Shown: positions 1-8,723 of the stretch, in pieces
Numbering within the stretch: the stretch's first letter is position 1
Layout of the letters: every line of letters begins with the position of its first letter
DNA from: Rotaria sp. Silwood1
Lineage: Eukaryota > Rotifera > Eurotatoria > Philodinida > Philodinidae
Direction: 5' to 3'
Length of the DNA stretch: 64,000 nucleotides
Assembly (NCBI GenBank): GCA_905250075.1
Contig: CAJNOP010000204.1
Coordinates: 1 to 64,000, forward strand
The notes under the pieces: model-generated
What the model was told of the DNA's origin: nothing
Seen by the model: the letters and a program-made list of their open reading frames with translations, nothing else
Database searches by the model: none
Position numbers and translations under genes: made by a program

Positions 1-137
1 GAGATATCTGATTTCTTTCGCATGAAAATATTATTTTCGTTTTGCTTGTTCGATCATTGACTATGATATATTAATGAGATACATGATTTTTTTTCCCATA
101 AAAATATCATCGTCGTTCTGCTCGTTCTATTACTCAT
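1..137. repeat. Two imperfect copies of a ~75 bp direct repeat
   Basis: The block beginning gagatatctgatttctttcg recurs about 75 bp later as gagatacatgattttttttc. The two share a run ending in a tcgtt(t/c)tgct(t/c)gttc-like motif. The array may continue upstream of the window. No coding content is seen. Confidence 0.5.
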
Positions 138-140
138 CGT

Positions 141-804
141 TCGAACAGCTTGAAGGTTGCAAAATAGAGTGAATCGAAGGTAGAAAAAGTGTGTACTATA
201 ACACTACTTTACTTGGTTTTTTGACATCGTTGCACAGTATCAACAAAATATTAGCATTTCACAAGCAATACTATACTGCTGAATAGCATGATCCTAGCTG
301 AAGCAAGTCTGAAATGTTCCTTCCCGCATATGCAAGAAGATATATCGTTTTCGATATTACTTCAAGAAGTTTTTCGTGTTTGTGACCATGAATTTTGCCA
401 AAGATCGAGAACTGGATGCATTTCTGGGCTCAGTAACAATATTAGTTCTCTTCTAGAATCATTCTTGGTGCAGCATCGACCCGACTCTTAGTTTCAATAG
501 ATGTCGCAGTCACAATCAGCGTTCACGTCTTTCATCTCTTCGCCGTATATACCTTTGTTCCGATTACGATTGCTATTCCCATCATGGTTCTCATTTATGC
601 TGCACTCCAAGTCGTCATTCTTCTACTAATCTGAATCGGTATTCAATTTCAGACATGACTTACAGTCCATGTCGTATAATTGGCTACATTATCGACTTCA
701 AACATAATTCCAAGATCTATTGTGCTAGTTGTGTGCAAAATAAGCTCCGCCATATCTTTAGGATGTGGGTTAATACAACCTGCAACTATATCCACAACCA
801 GTCT
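141..804. other. No confident gene; short open stretches only
   Basis: A frame at about 433-654 encodes a hydrophobic stretch (FVPITIAIPIMVLIYAALQV) that could be a single membrane segment. Another frame runs open for about 110 codons toward position 810. Neither shows a recognised domain, start context or splice signals. This may be debris of one or more genes that ends at the telomere-like tract at 805. Confidence 0.3.
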
Positions 805-831
805 CCACACACCCACACCCACACACCCTGC
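805..831 (-). repeat. Interstitial telomere-like tract, C strand
   Basis: The sequence is ccacacacccacacccacac followed by accct, a C-rich version of the TGTGGG repeat. It stands alone, with no G-rich partner to its left. The kelch fragment starts directly on its right, so the tract reads as a telomere capping the left end of the block that follows. Confidence 0.6.
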
Positions 832-832
832 T

Positions 833-940
833 CGAGTGACACATACACAAACTACCTTAACCAATGGAAAAGTATTAGTCACTGGTGGTTATTGTTGTAG
901 TACTTACCTCAATAGTGCTGAACTGTATTACTCATCGTAG
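833..940 (+). pseudogene. Single kelch-repeat fragment
   Basis: The frame from 833 reads RVTHTQTTLTNGKVLVTGGY and continues with LNSAELYYSS before a stop at 938-940. The L-NGKVLVTGG...LNSAELY pattern is the signature of the bdelloid and bacterial style kelch/galactose-oxidase repeat, in which NGKVLVTGG forms the inner beta strands. Only about 36 codons, less than one blade, are present. The fragment begins at a telomere-like C tract and ends at a stop with no further repeats. It is therefore the broken end of a larger kelch gene, not a working gene. Confidence 0.55.
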
Positions 941-1170
941 GCACATACGTCAAGGACAATTCCTGTGCTATCAAGCAATAATGTCACCTAACACTTCATA
1001 CTTGTTTTTCAGATTTTTTTAATCTTAATAAACAGAAATTGCATTCCCGAAAAATTTCGGTTAGTCATTGAGAAGCGACTGATTAGGAAGTAAAAACATA
1101 GTTATAAGAAAGATCCTTAGTGCCCTGGACGAGCCGATTAGATTCGCATTGATGCTTTTCGAATAAACAG

Positions 1171-1352
1171 AGGGTGTGAGTGTGGGTGTAAGGTGTGGGT
1201 GGGTGTGGATGTGGGTGTGGGTGTGGGTGTGGTTGTGAGTGTGTGGATGTGGGGGTGGGTATAGGGTGGGGGTGTGGGTGTGAGATGACACTGAAGTGAC
1301 CCACCTCCACACCTACATCCACCCACCCACATCCACACTCACGCTCACACTC
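1171..1352. repeat. Telomere-like inverted array (G tract then C tract)
   Basis: From 1171 (agggtgtgag) the sequence is about 110 bp of degenerate GTGTGGG repeats. A short spacer with gatgacactgaagtgac follows. From about 1300 come about 50 bp of CCACAC/CCCACATCC repeats ending cacactct. The order G-rich then C-rich on one strand is that of two telomeres joined end to end. It could equally be a foldback element with AGGGTGTG termini. No target-site duplication is evident. Confidence 0.65.
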
Positions 1353-1427
1353 TCAGTATACTATCGAACGGGTGATTCGAGACAAACAGCCGTTAGTAAT
1401 TTGTCTAGGATCATTCTATGTCTCGTG

Positions 1428-1491
1428 GTGCCGAGGCTCGAACAGGGTACGGTGGTACTACATGCCGAACAACTTACTCAGTCAGCCATAG
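1428..1491 (-). other. tRNA-like (SINE-head-like) sequence
   Basis: On the minus strand TGGCTGACTGAG resembles a Pol III A box. GTTCGAGCC, about 46 bp downstream, matches a B box. The spacing is that of a tRNA. The T-arm stem pairs only at three of five positions, and no convincing cloverleaf or poly-T terminator follows. It is best read as a decayed tRNA or SINE head. Confidence 0.25.
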
Positions 1492-1581
1492 CGGCTGTTG
1501 GATTACGGTAAAACAATGATGTGTGTTCGAATATACGCACGTTTTGTTTTTCAATTTGATTGAAACTTCTAATAAAGACAC

Positions 1582-1647
1582 ACTCTAAAAAAAAGTATAT
1601 TCAGAAAGCAACTAAAATAGCTTTCGAAAATTCCTTTTTTTTAGAGT
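1582..1647. repeat. Short MITE-like hairpin with ~28 bp inverted ends
   Basis: The left end actctaaaaaaaagtatatt and the right end, read in reverse complement as actctaaaaaaaaggaattt, pair over about 28 bp around an 11 bp centre. The first 14 bases of the two arms are identical. No reading frame is present. It looks like a miniature inverted-repeat element or the remains of one. Confidence 0.5.
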
Positions 1648-2201
1648 ACGGAGCATCAGTTCAGCAGAATACACTGCCCTGTTCTATTCGGTCGATCCAA
1701 TAGATTAGGACAGGACAGAGTAAGGTGCGAAAATCTCACTCTGTGAATACCTTTAATAACTAGACTAACAAAATCGAAAAAAAATGCTTTTTTTTCTCAC
1801 AACGTGGTAGAAGCCTACGGTTTTATCCAGCATTACTTTTTAACCTTTTCAGAAAGTACATCAATTTAAAACTGTCAACAATTGTTTTTTTTTCTGACTT
1901 TTATATCTTATAGACAATTTGAATAAATAGTATCCTGCATGATTAAGTTCTATCGTTGACGTATTTAATTACATAAAATAAGTTTAATACTTTATTTCTC
2001 GCTCTAAGTGATTGTAATATAAGATTTATTAGGGTTTTTTTTTGATAAGTTTTCATTTGAACAGTAAATTCTCATTTTTATTCCAAATGCCCTTTTTGTT
2101 AAACTTTATCAAACAATTTTGTCCGAAATCAAAATGAAAACAAGTTGATACATTTTTACAATTTAACTGAAAACTGAAAAAATTAAAGAAAAAGAATTTC
2201 T
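1648..2201. other. AT-rich spacer
   Basis: This stretch lies between the hairpin and the 3' end of the minus-strand F-box/LRR-type gene. It has T and A homopolymer runs and no supportable gene. Confidence 0.5.
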
Positions 2202-3358
2202 TCAATTCCCTTTCAATATAACTATAATAACATATATTGTCTTCAGTTTAGAAGTTGATACACTTATCAAATCATCTCGATATATCAACTCAAGTTTGTT
2301 CAGATAACTGCTTCCAACTATTTGCAAAGTTTTGAGAAACTGATCAGGATTGCCCATTTCATGGCAAGTCAGTTGTAGTGATTGTCGTCGATTTGTAATT
2401 ATCGGCATGGATGCATGTCTTGCAAAACGATGATTATGTAAAGTTCGCTTGTGTTCTAATAGAATATTGATCGGACATTTATAGATAATGAATGGACTTC
2501 TTTTGACAAAAGATACTCCATCATCGTCCAAAAACAAAGTTTCATCTACATAATAATCAATATTGTCAAAAGACCATTCACCATTGGAACTGAATGGACT
2601 TATTCGCCATGCCTCTTCAATCTCTTTGGGGAAAACAAAATGAAAAGTAGAGATTTTTTTAGAGAGGGTAAATATTGAGAATCACAGACTTGTTGAAATC
2701 TGCTAAGATGATCTAGTGCTGCAAAAAAAAAGAAAAATGAATATTTTCATCTTGGAAAAATATATTCAAAGCAAATGCGTTCAGTTTTCTTAAAATATTT
2801 CCAGTGAATGAGAACATATGTTTCCATGCTGCAAATATCAATAAAATATTTGTACAAATGTCTCATCAAAATTGTTCAAATCTAAATTTTATCTGATGAT
2901 CTATTCTATCATATCAAATGAAATTTAATAATAATAGTCGAAGTGAAAAGTCTAAATTGCTTTAAGTTAATGATAACTTACTATGATCATATAAATCAAT
3001 AAGTATGAATTTTTCAAGTAAAGACATAGTTAATGAATTCATTAATATAATAAGCTCATTGAGAAATATATAACGTAAAAATAATGATTTTAATCGAGTA
3101 CCATCAACTATTTCCTTTAATTGATTTTTATCAAATGAAATATTTGATATTGATTTATTTTCATGCTCTGGCAAAATAATATATATTTCCTCATTATTAA
3201 TATTTAAATGTTCAATTGACGGCAAAGCATCATTTAGAGAAAAAAAAACATTATTTCGTTTGAATGTTTAATACTTAAACTTAATTCTATTGTATTTGGC
3301 CAGCATAATCGTTTCATCTTTAAATCTTCTATTACATCATTTGAATAAAATTCATAAC
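2202..3358 (-). pseudogene. C-terminal part of a bdelloid F-box/LRR-type protein
   Basis: Two minus-strand exons can be traced: about 3358-2982, preceded by an acceptor (ttctatag), and 2718-2202, preceded by tttttttttgcag. The donor between them is gtaagt. The first encodes segments such as LPSIEHLNINNEEIYIILPE. The second encodes LDHLSRFQQVCDSQYLPSL, then FHFVFPKEIEEAWRISPFSS, and ends near SYLNKLELIYRDDLISVS. This Leu-rich layout resembles the large F-box/LRR-type family of bdelloids; that is recognition of style, not a domain hit. The 5' part, where an F-box would lie, is absent: coding similarity stops near 3358-3425, next to an unrelated GC-rich block. Two frame breaks are visible, at the 9-base run 3240-3248 and the 7-base run 2654-2660. 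One extra base in each restores the expected reading, so these may be consensus errors rather than mutations. Confidence 0.45.
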
Positions 3359-3444
3359 CTATAGAATAGAGAAATCTAATAAGAATATAGCAAAAAATCT
3401 ATCATCGTAGCTAACCTCATATTATCAACCAGAACAAGCACATC

Positions 3445-3666
3445 TCACGATGTAGAACGGGGATAGGGAGTCCTAGCGACCAACCAGGGCTCTCCATGTT
3501 CTTCAGGAGTGAGGAGGCCTAAAATTTCGCCGACAGTCGTACGCGAATAGTCTGGCAGCAAAAATACATCTGTAAGAATTTGGTAGACGACTCTTGGATA
3601 GATGTTCAACACTTTCGCAGACACCCCATGTAAAGTGTCGGGAACTAGCACCCGTCCCTCACATCG
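3445..3666 (-). other. GC-rich open reading frame of unknown origin
   Basis: The minus-strand frame reads CEGRVLVPDTLHGVSAKVLN, continues IYPRVVYQILTDVFLLPDYS, and ends near EEHGEPWLVARTPYPRSTS before a TGA. About 73 codons are open. The base composition is clearly richer in G+C than its surroundings. It starts at the telomere-like array at 3669 and ends beside the truncated F-box-type gene, so it is probably a foreign or subtelomeric fragment. I do not recognise the family. Confidence 0.35.
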
Positions 3667-3668
3667 AG

Positions 3669-3778
3669 AGGGATGAGTGTGGATGTGGGTGTGGGTGTAG
3701 GGTGTGGGTGAGGGTGTGGGGTGGATGTGGATATATGAATGATTACGTTATCCACACCCACACCCACATCCACACCCT
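3669..3778. repeat. Telomere-like inverted array
   Basis: It begins agggatgagtgtggatgtgg, runs as degenerate GTGTGGG, crosses an AT spacer (atatatgaatgattacgtta) and ends ccacacccacacccacatcc plus acaccct. The order is again G tract then C tract, with AGGG...CCCT termini. Confidence 0.65.
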
Positions 3779-3923
3779 TGAATAAACGAATGCATTAGAA
3801 AAAAAAGCCCACATATATACCTGATATACAATGTTTTATAACTTGCACGTGTATGTGATAAGATAAGATTCTTTTATTTTTAGAATAAAAAGAGTAAAGT
3901 ATTTCTTTTTTCTCCATTAAAAC

Positions 3924-6900
3924 ATGGAGTCGATACTATCTAAGATACAAATCATTATATTTCAACAAGACCATATCAATCTATTCACTTACTTCGTTTA
4001 TAGCTGCCTTTTTAGCATTATTTGCATCGTATTCATTTCTTATGCACCATATATTCGATGTATGTTCAACAGATTTCTTCGAATACAAATTCGGAAAAAT
4101 TTAACAGATCGATATATACGACCAGGAGACAATGATGCATTTGCCTCTTACTATCGAGATTCACTTTGTAATCTGCAGAAGATTAATAATGATCTGTTGA
4201 GAAATATTCTTAAAAACAATCAATCATGTGCCTTTTTCACAGATCGATCGATTTCATTTCCATCTTCACATATTTCTTCACCATTTTCAAACGAAGAACA
4301 AGAAAATTTATTCATTAATGAATTTCAACAAAAACTTCCATTGACTACATATGAAAATTATCGTGATTACGTCGATCGAATGATGAATGATGGAGAGAAA
4401 AACTTGCTCTCTTCCGATAGAATCGTCTATTTTGCTACTAGTTCTGGAACTACTGGAAAGCAAAAATTGCTTCCCATAACTCAACGAATGTTAAAACGAA
4501 TGATGATGATATTTTGTATCGGATATGCTGCTATATATAGATCACTTCCTATATCATCATATCCTGCTGCTGACCGACGATTGTTCGCTTACCAAACAGG
4601 CAAAAGATCAAACATGTTTTTAAGATCAAAAGATGGTACGCCGATAGGCCCTATAAGTCAATGCATGTCAAGTGTTAAACTTATTCCTGGAATGAAAACA
4701 CTTGGATCTGCTGGTAATGTTACGGATCTTACATTAATCGAAGGCATTTCGGATTATGAAACAAGTACATTTATTCAATTAGTTTTTGCATTGACAGTTC
4801 CGAATCTTTCATCTTATTCAATACCATTCGCAACAGCATTTCTTCATAGTATAAAATTAATTGAAACTCATTTTGAAGAAATGTGTCTTTGCATATCTGA
4901 TACGGATTTCTATCATAGTTCTCTTGTTCGTAAGAATATTCGTGATACAAAATTTCGAACTAATTTGAATCAAGCTTTAGAAAATTTATCTTTGGAATAT
5001 GGTGGATTGTCCTATCGATCGGAACGAGTTCACCAAATTCGAATAGAATGTCTCAAAAAAAATACACCGGGTATACTTCATCGTATTTGGCCACAACTAG
5101 GTTTTGCATCTACTGCAATAGGAAGTTCGTTTGCCGTGTACAAGAAAGAAATCGAATTTTATTGTGGAGAACAATTACCTCTAATTAATTTAGCAGTCTA
5201 TCTTTCAAGTGAGGGCTTTTTTGGAGTCTTGGCGAGCATTCATACAGATGAATATTTTCTAACACCCTCAACAGCATTTTTCGAATTTATTAAAGAAGAA
5301 GACATCAATCAGGTATGTTGTTTATGTAACGGATTGATCGATCATACACTTATGGTTGTGAGCAGTTCCTCTTCATATCGTCGATATCTTCTTTCTATTC
5401 TTCTTTTCCTCTGCTTCTCTCCTTCACATACACATAAATATAAATACATCTGTTTGTCTATTGTTCATCAGTCATTCTTGACTCGATCCTCCTTCCATTT
5501 CTTCTCCACTCTCTTTGTGCTATATTTCTTCTATGAATATATAAAAGAATAAACTACAAACAACCAAAAACCGTTACAGTTTAGATTTTCTATATAATCA
5601 GTTTGATTCTACAATTGATATTAAAATCTTTAATGAGAAAATCAAGATGATCTTCTTGTATAGGTCCACAAGATATTAAAGTTATCTCTGTCTAACTTAT
5701 CCTTATAACTGTAAGCAATCTTTATGCCCTTAGTTATTTTACTTCCTTTAGTTCCTGTCGTCGCTTTAACCCCTTTAGTAGCTTTAGTACCTGTGAGTTA
5801 TAAGAGGCCTAAAGGCATCACAGGGACTAAAGTGGTAAAGATTGCTTATGGTTGTAAAGAAAAGTTAGACCAGAATAAGATTAATTTTTTGTAGATCTCT
5901 CTCTCTTCTTTAACTTGTCGAAACAAAATGAGAGCATCAATTTTGATACGGAAGAAATCAGAATTTTGAATCTTCTACGATTTTTTTTTGAAATTAAGAT
6001 GTTTTACAAGGGAACCATTCGAAACGATATCTCGCTTTTGGATCAATGGTATTATTTGATTTAGATGAACAAGTTTTGTTGAAATCTTCCTGTGGGACTC
6101 TGATTTTCTAGCAAAACCATATTTTCGAACTTTTCGCACATATCGAAATTAAAAGCTGGTTTTGTTTCGTTCTTGCTGTGTGCAAATTTCCATGCTAAAG
6201 TTCTAAAATATGATTCTGACAGAAAACCAGGGTCCTACAGAAAGTTTTCTGTAAAGATTTTCTATTCCAGTCAAATAATAACATCAATTCATATTGCCTC
6301 GAACTTTTCTTAATCTACAAGTCTGCTACTTATAGGTAACTTGCAGGATCAAAAGCAGTGAATTACGTAATCCAAACAGTTTTCTCGTTGGAGTCTTCAA
6401 GTTTAACTATTTGTCTAAATTTGTAATCAATTCGAAATTTCCAATCTAAGAACTTCACTAATCCATCGTTAGACATGTTGTCATGTTTCTTATGATAGGA
6501 TTCTAACGTAAGTATGAAGCTCTTGATTATGTTTACAATTAAATAATTTTCATTCTGTTGTAAAATATTATCATAGAAATTATACTGAAATCTAAGTTTC
6601 CTAAAATGCTTTATTTTGTTGCTCTTAAGGCTCAACCAAAAACTTTGCTCATCTCAGAAATCGAACCTGGACAAAGATATGAATTAGTCTGCACTACAGA
6701 TTCTGGATTGGTTCGCTATCGATTGGGAGATGTAGTCTATTGTACAAGATATCTTTCCCAAGCAGACAATACAGTTCCATTACCATTTGAACAAGAAAAA
6801 ATACCACGTATACCTCTCGTTTCGATTGCATATCGTGTCGGAAACCTTATCAGTATAACAGGAGAGAATACGACTGAACAACATGTGATGGATGCACTTC

Positions 6901-7328
6901 AACGAACTGTTCAGATATGGAAACAACAAGAAATAAATGTCGACATTTATGATTTTACATTATATCCGAAACTAGATACATTTCCATCTCGATATGTTAT
7001 GTTCTTAGAGTTATTTAACAATAACTCTCAATCAGAAAACAAAATTATTGATCGGCAACAGTGCATACTGTTGAATGACGCCATGTCTGAAATTGAACGA
7101 CAACTTTGCGAAGCAAATGACATCTATAAAGATCAACGTAATGCCGGAAAAATTGGTTCACTCATTTGTATTCTTGTTCGAAAAGGAACATTCTCGATCT
7201 TTTTAAACAAAATATTAGTGACCACTAATATTAGCCCAACACAAGTCAAACCCCATCGATTGTTGAAGAATACACAACATATTCAATTCTTCTATGATAA
7301 CAAAATAGATGCAGCGTTGTTTTCATAA
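3924..7328 (+). CDS. GHDC: GH3-domain acyl-adenylate/amido-synthetase-like protein
   Basis: Two exons, 3924-5312 and 6630-7328, are joined in phase 0 (cag|gtatgt ... ttaag|gct). They give about 695 residues, longer than typical GH3 proteins of 530-610. The three GH3 nucleotide-binding motifs are visible. Motif I is SSGTTGKQKLLP (about 173-184), motif II is YLSSEGFFG (about 426-434), and motif III is YRLGDVVYC (about 493-501). In plants GH3 enzymes adenylate a carboxylic acid hormone and conjugate it to an amino acid. The animal relative GHDC has no settled substrate, so the reaction here is unknown. A hydrophobic segment at about 20-43 predicts a membrane anchor. The start codon is the first ATG after an AT-rich leader. 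An AATAAA lies at 7424. The ~1.3 kb intron is unusually long for this window and holds a foldback element. The gene lies between telomere-like tracts at 3669-3778 and 7464-7503 and looks intact. Confidence 0.85.
5690..5870. repeat. Foldback element in the GH3-gene intron
   Basis: The left arm gtctaacttatccttataac...gtaagcaatcttta matches the reverse complement of the right arm taaagattgcttatgg...aaagttagac over about 35 bp. The rest (ttagtagctttagtacctg against cagggactaaag) pairs weakly. It has the size and shape of a non-autonomous MITE-like element. No target-site duplication is clear. Confidence 0.6.
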
Positions 7329-7423
7329 TTATTTTCTTCGTCATAAAAGAGAGAATTAAGATCATAATCAACAGTTAACATTCTTCTTTGAATTTTCGTG
7401 TCATTTAATTTTTTCTTTCCATC

Positions 7424-7429
7424 AATAAA
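7424..7429 (+). terminator. Poly(A) signal of the GH3-domain gene
   Basis: AATAAA lies about 95 bp after the stop codon at 7326-7328 and is followed by a T-rich, GT-rich stretch. It is the only canonical signal near this 3' end. Confidence 0.5.
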
Positions 7430-7463
7430 AAAGTTATCTTGGATTTGGTTGTGGTATTTCTAC

Positions 7464-7503
7464 GGGTGTGGGTGGGTGTGGGTGTGGGTGTGGGTGTGGG
7501 GTG
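7464..7503 (+). repeat. Telomere-like G tract
   Basis: About 40 bp of nearly perfect (TGTGGG)n, reading gggtgtgggtgggtgtgggt and on. It is the cleanest telomere-repeat run in the window. No C tract follows directly, so it reads as a right-hand telomere of the block that holds the GH3 gene. Confidence 0.7.
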
Positions 7504-7807
7504 CACAGTGGGCAACTTTCATGAAGCAGGCGGACATGTAACTATTGTGCTCTGAAACGGGTTGCCATTACTCAGAAATGTTTGTATATTACTTAGAAAA
7601 TCGAATTTACGAAAACAAAGCATTTTTTGAAAAAAAAAATTTTCGGGGTGAAACACTTGAGGGGAACCCTTGCCCAGATTTCCGAAAAACTTTTTTTGGT
7701 AGAAAATGTCTTGTGTCATACATCATCCGATGCAGTTTTGCTCGCTGATTCCGAATATCATATTCATTTTGCGGTACAATGCTATCGGAATCGAGAAAAT
7801 AGGAATT

Positions 7808-7951
7808 GGGTGTGGGTGTGTGGGTGGGTGGTGTGGGTGTGGGATATGGGTGTGCGGGTGTGGTGTGAGTGGGGTGTGGCTGTGAGGGTGTGGCTGTGGC
7901 TGTGGGTGTGGGTGTGATGAGAAAATCAATAAACACACACACCCACACCCT
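7808..7951. repeat. Telomere-like inverted array
   Basis: About 108 bp of degenerate GTGTGGG (7808-7916) are followed by the spacer atgagaaaatcaataaac and a short C tract (acacacacacccacaccct) ending at 7951. It is strongly asymmetric: a long G arm and a short C arm. Confidence 0.6.
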
Positions 7952-7958
7952 CCAAGTA

Positions 7959-8431
7959 GATCTCGACGAGCTCTATCCAATGCATACCTATTGAGCTCTA
8001 TTCCATGCTTCCTCGGTCTACAAATCAGTCAAACCGCACCCCGATCCTAATGCATTTTGCAAAACCCATCGCGTCCGCTCGCAAGACCTTTCCAACTCAG
8101 AGAATCAACTTTTCAACGGGATCGTGAGAAGCTCTATCCAATGCATACCTTTTTAGCCCGGTTTTGTGCTTCCTTCATTTAGAAAGCGATCAATGGAAGT
8201 CCCGAGCCTCACAATTTTTGTGAAACATGTCGCGAGTCTGCTCAAAGATCTTTCTAACTCAGTGGTCGACCTTTACACCTAGATCTTGACTACCTTCATC
8301 TTTTTCATTGTTTTCATGCTTGCGCCCATGCTTTTTTGATAGGGGAAATCGTCGAAAGTCTCAGAAAGCACGTCATTTTGCTGAAGTTTCGTGGGTTTTA
8401 GCCAGGCTCCGCTTCTGACAATATTTTTGTA
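7959..8431. repeat. Three degenerate tandem copies of a ~161 bp unit
   Basis: Units start at gatctcgacg (7959), gatcgtgaga (8120) and gatcttgact (8282), with periods of 161 and 162 bp. The first two share gctctatccaatgcatacct exactly. All three carry variants of ccatgctt and later tttc(c/t)aactcag or tttcgt-type blocks. The unit is richer in G+C than the flanks. The array is bounded on both sides by telomere-like arrays, so it may be a piece of a subtelomeric satellite. Confidence 0.65.
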
Positions 8432-8485
8432 AGGATGTAGGTGTGTGTGTAGATGAACGATTGAGAGCCACCACACCCACACCCT
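8432..8485. repeat. Short telomere-like inverted element (54 bp)
   Basis: It runs from aggatgtaggtgtgtgtgta, through a spacer with gatgaacgattgagagcc, to accacacccacaccct. The termini AGGATGT...ACACCCT are near inverted repeats. The F-box/LRR-type fragment begins just after it. Confidence 0.55.
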
Positions 8486-8495
8486 TCTTATTTAT

Positions 8496-8723
8496 ATGCC
8501 TCAACTTCATACGTTCATCTGTTATATTAGTACAGAAACTGCAATGTGTAACTTAAATCATTGTAAATCTCTTGATAAGATTCAACAAACACTTACAAAC
8601 ATCAAATATGGACAAACTTCGTGTATCATAGATTATTCCAACATGGATAAAGCTATATGTCATATTTATTCTCTACTATTCAGATTTACTCGTCTGGAAA
8701 ATATTGGTTCCAATGAGACATGA
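8496..8723 (+). pseudogene. Fragment of a second F-box/LRR-type protein
   Basis: The frame reads MPQLHTFICYISTETAMCNL and continues with DKIQQTLTNIKYGQTSCIID, then KAICHIYSLLFRFTRLENIG. These phrases are typical of the C-terminal half of bdelloid F-box/LRR-type proteins. The usual continuation after the last phrase is lost at a stop, and nothing upstream is preserved. The fragment starts within 15 bp of a telomere-like element. It is a gene scrap of the same family as the minus-strand copy at 2202-3358. Confidence 0.45.

Noticed and set aside
1061-1338. Several His/Thr/Pro-rich frames over 1170-1350
   Set aside because: They are translations of the TGTGGG/CCCACA tract and have no coding signature.
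6363-6635. 90-codon minus-strand frame in the GH3 intron
   Set aside because: It has no domain, overlaps the acceptor of exon 2, and its composition matches intron DNA.
7607-7980. Frames up to 113 codons over 7607-7980
   Set aside because: Most of their length is telomere-like repeat; the remaining parts show no recognisable protein.
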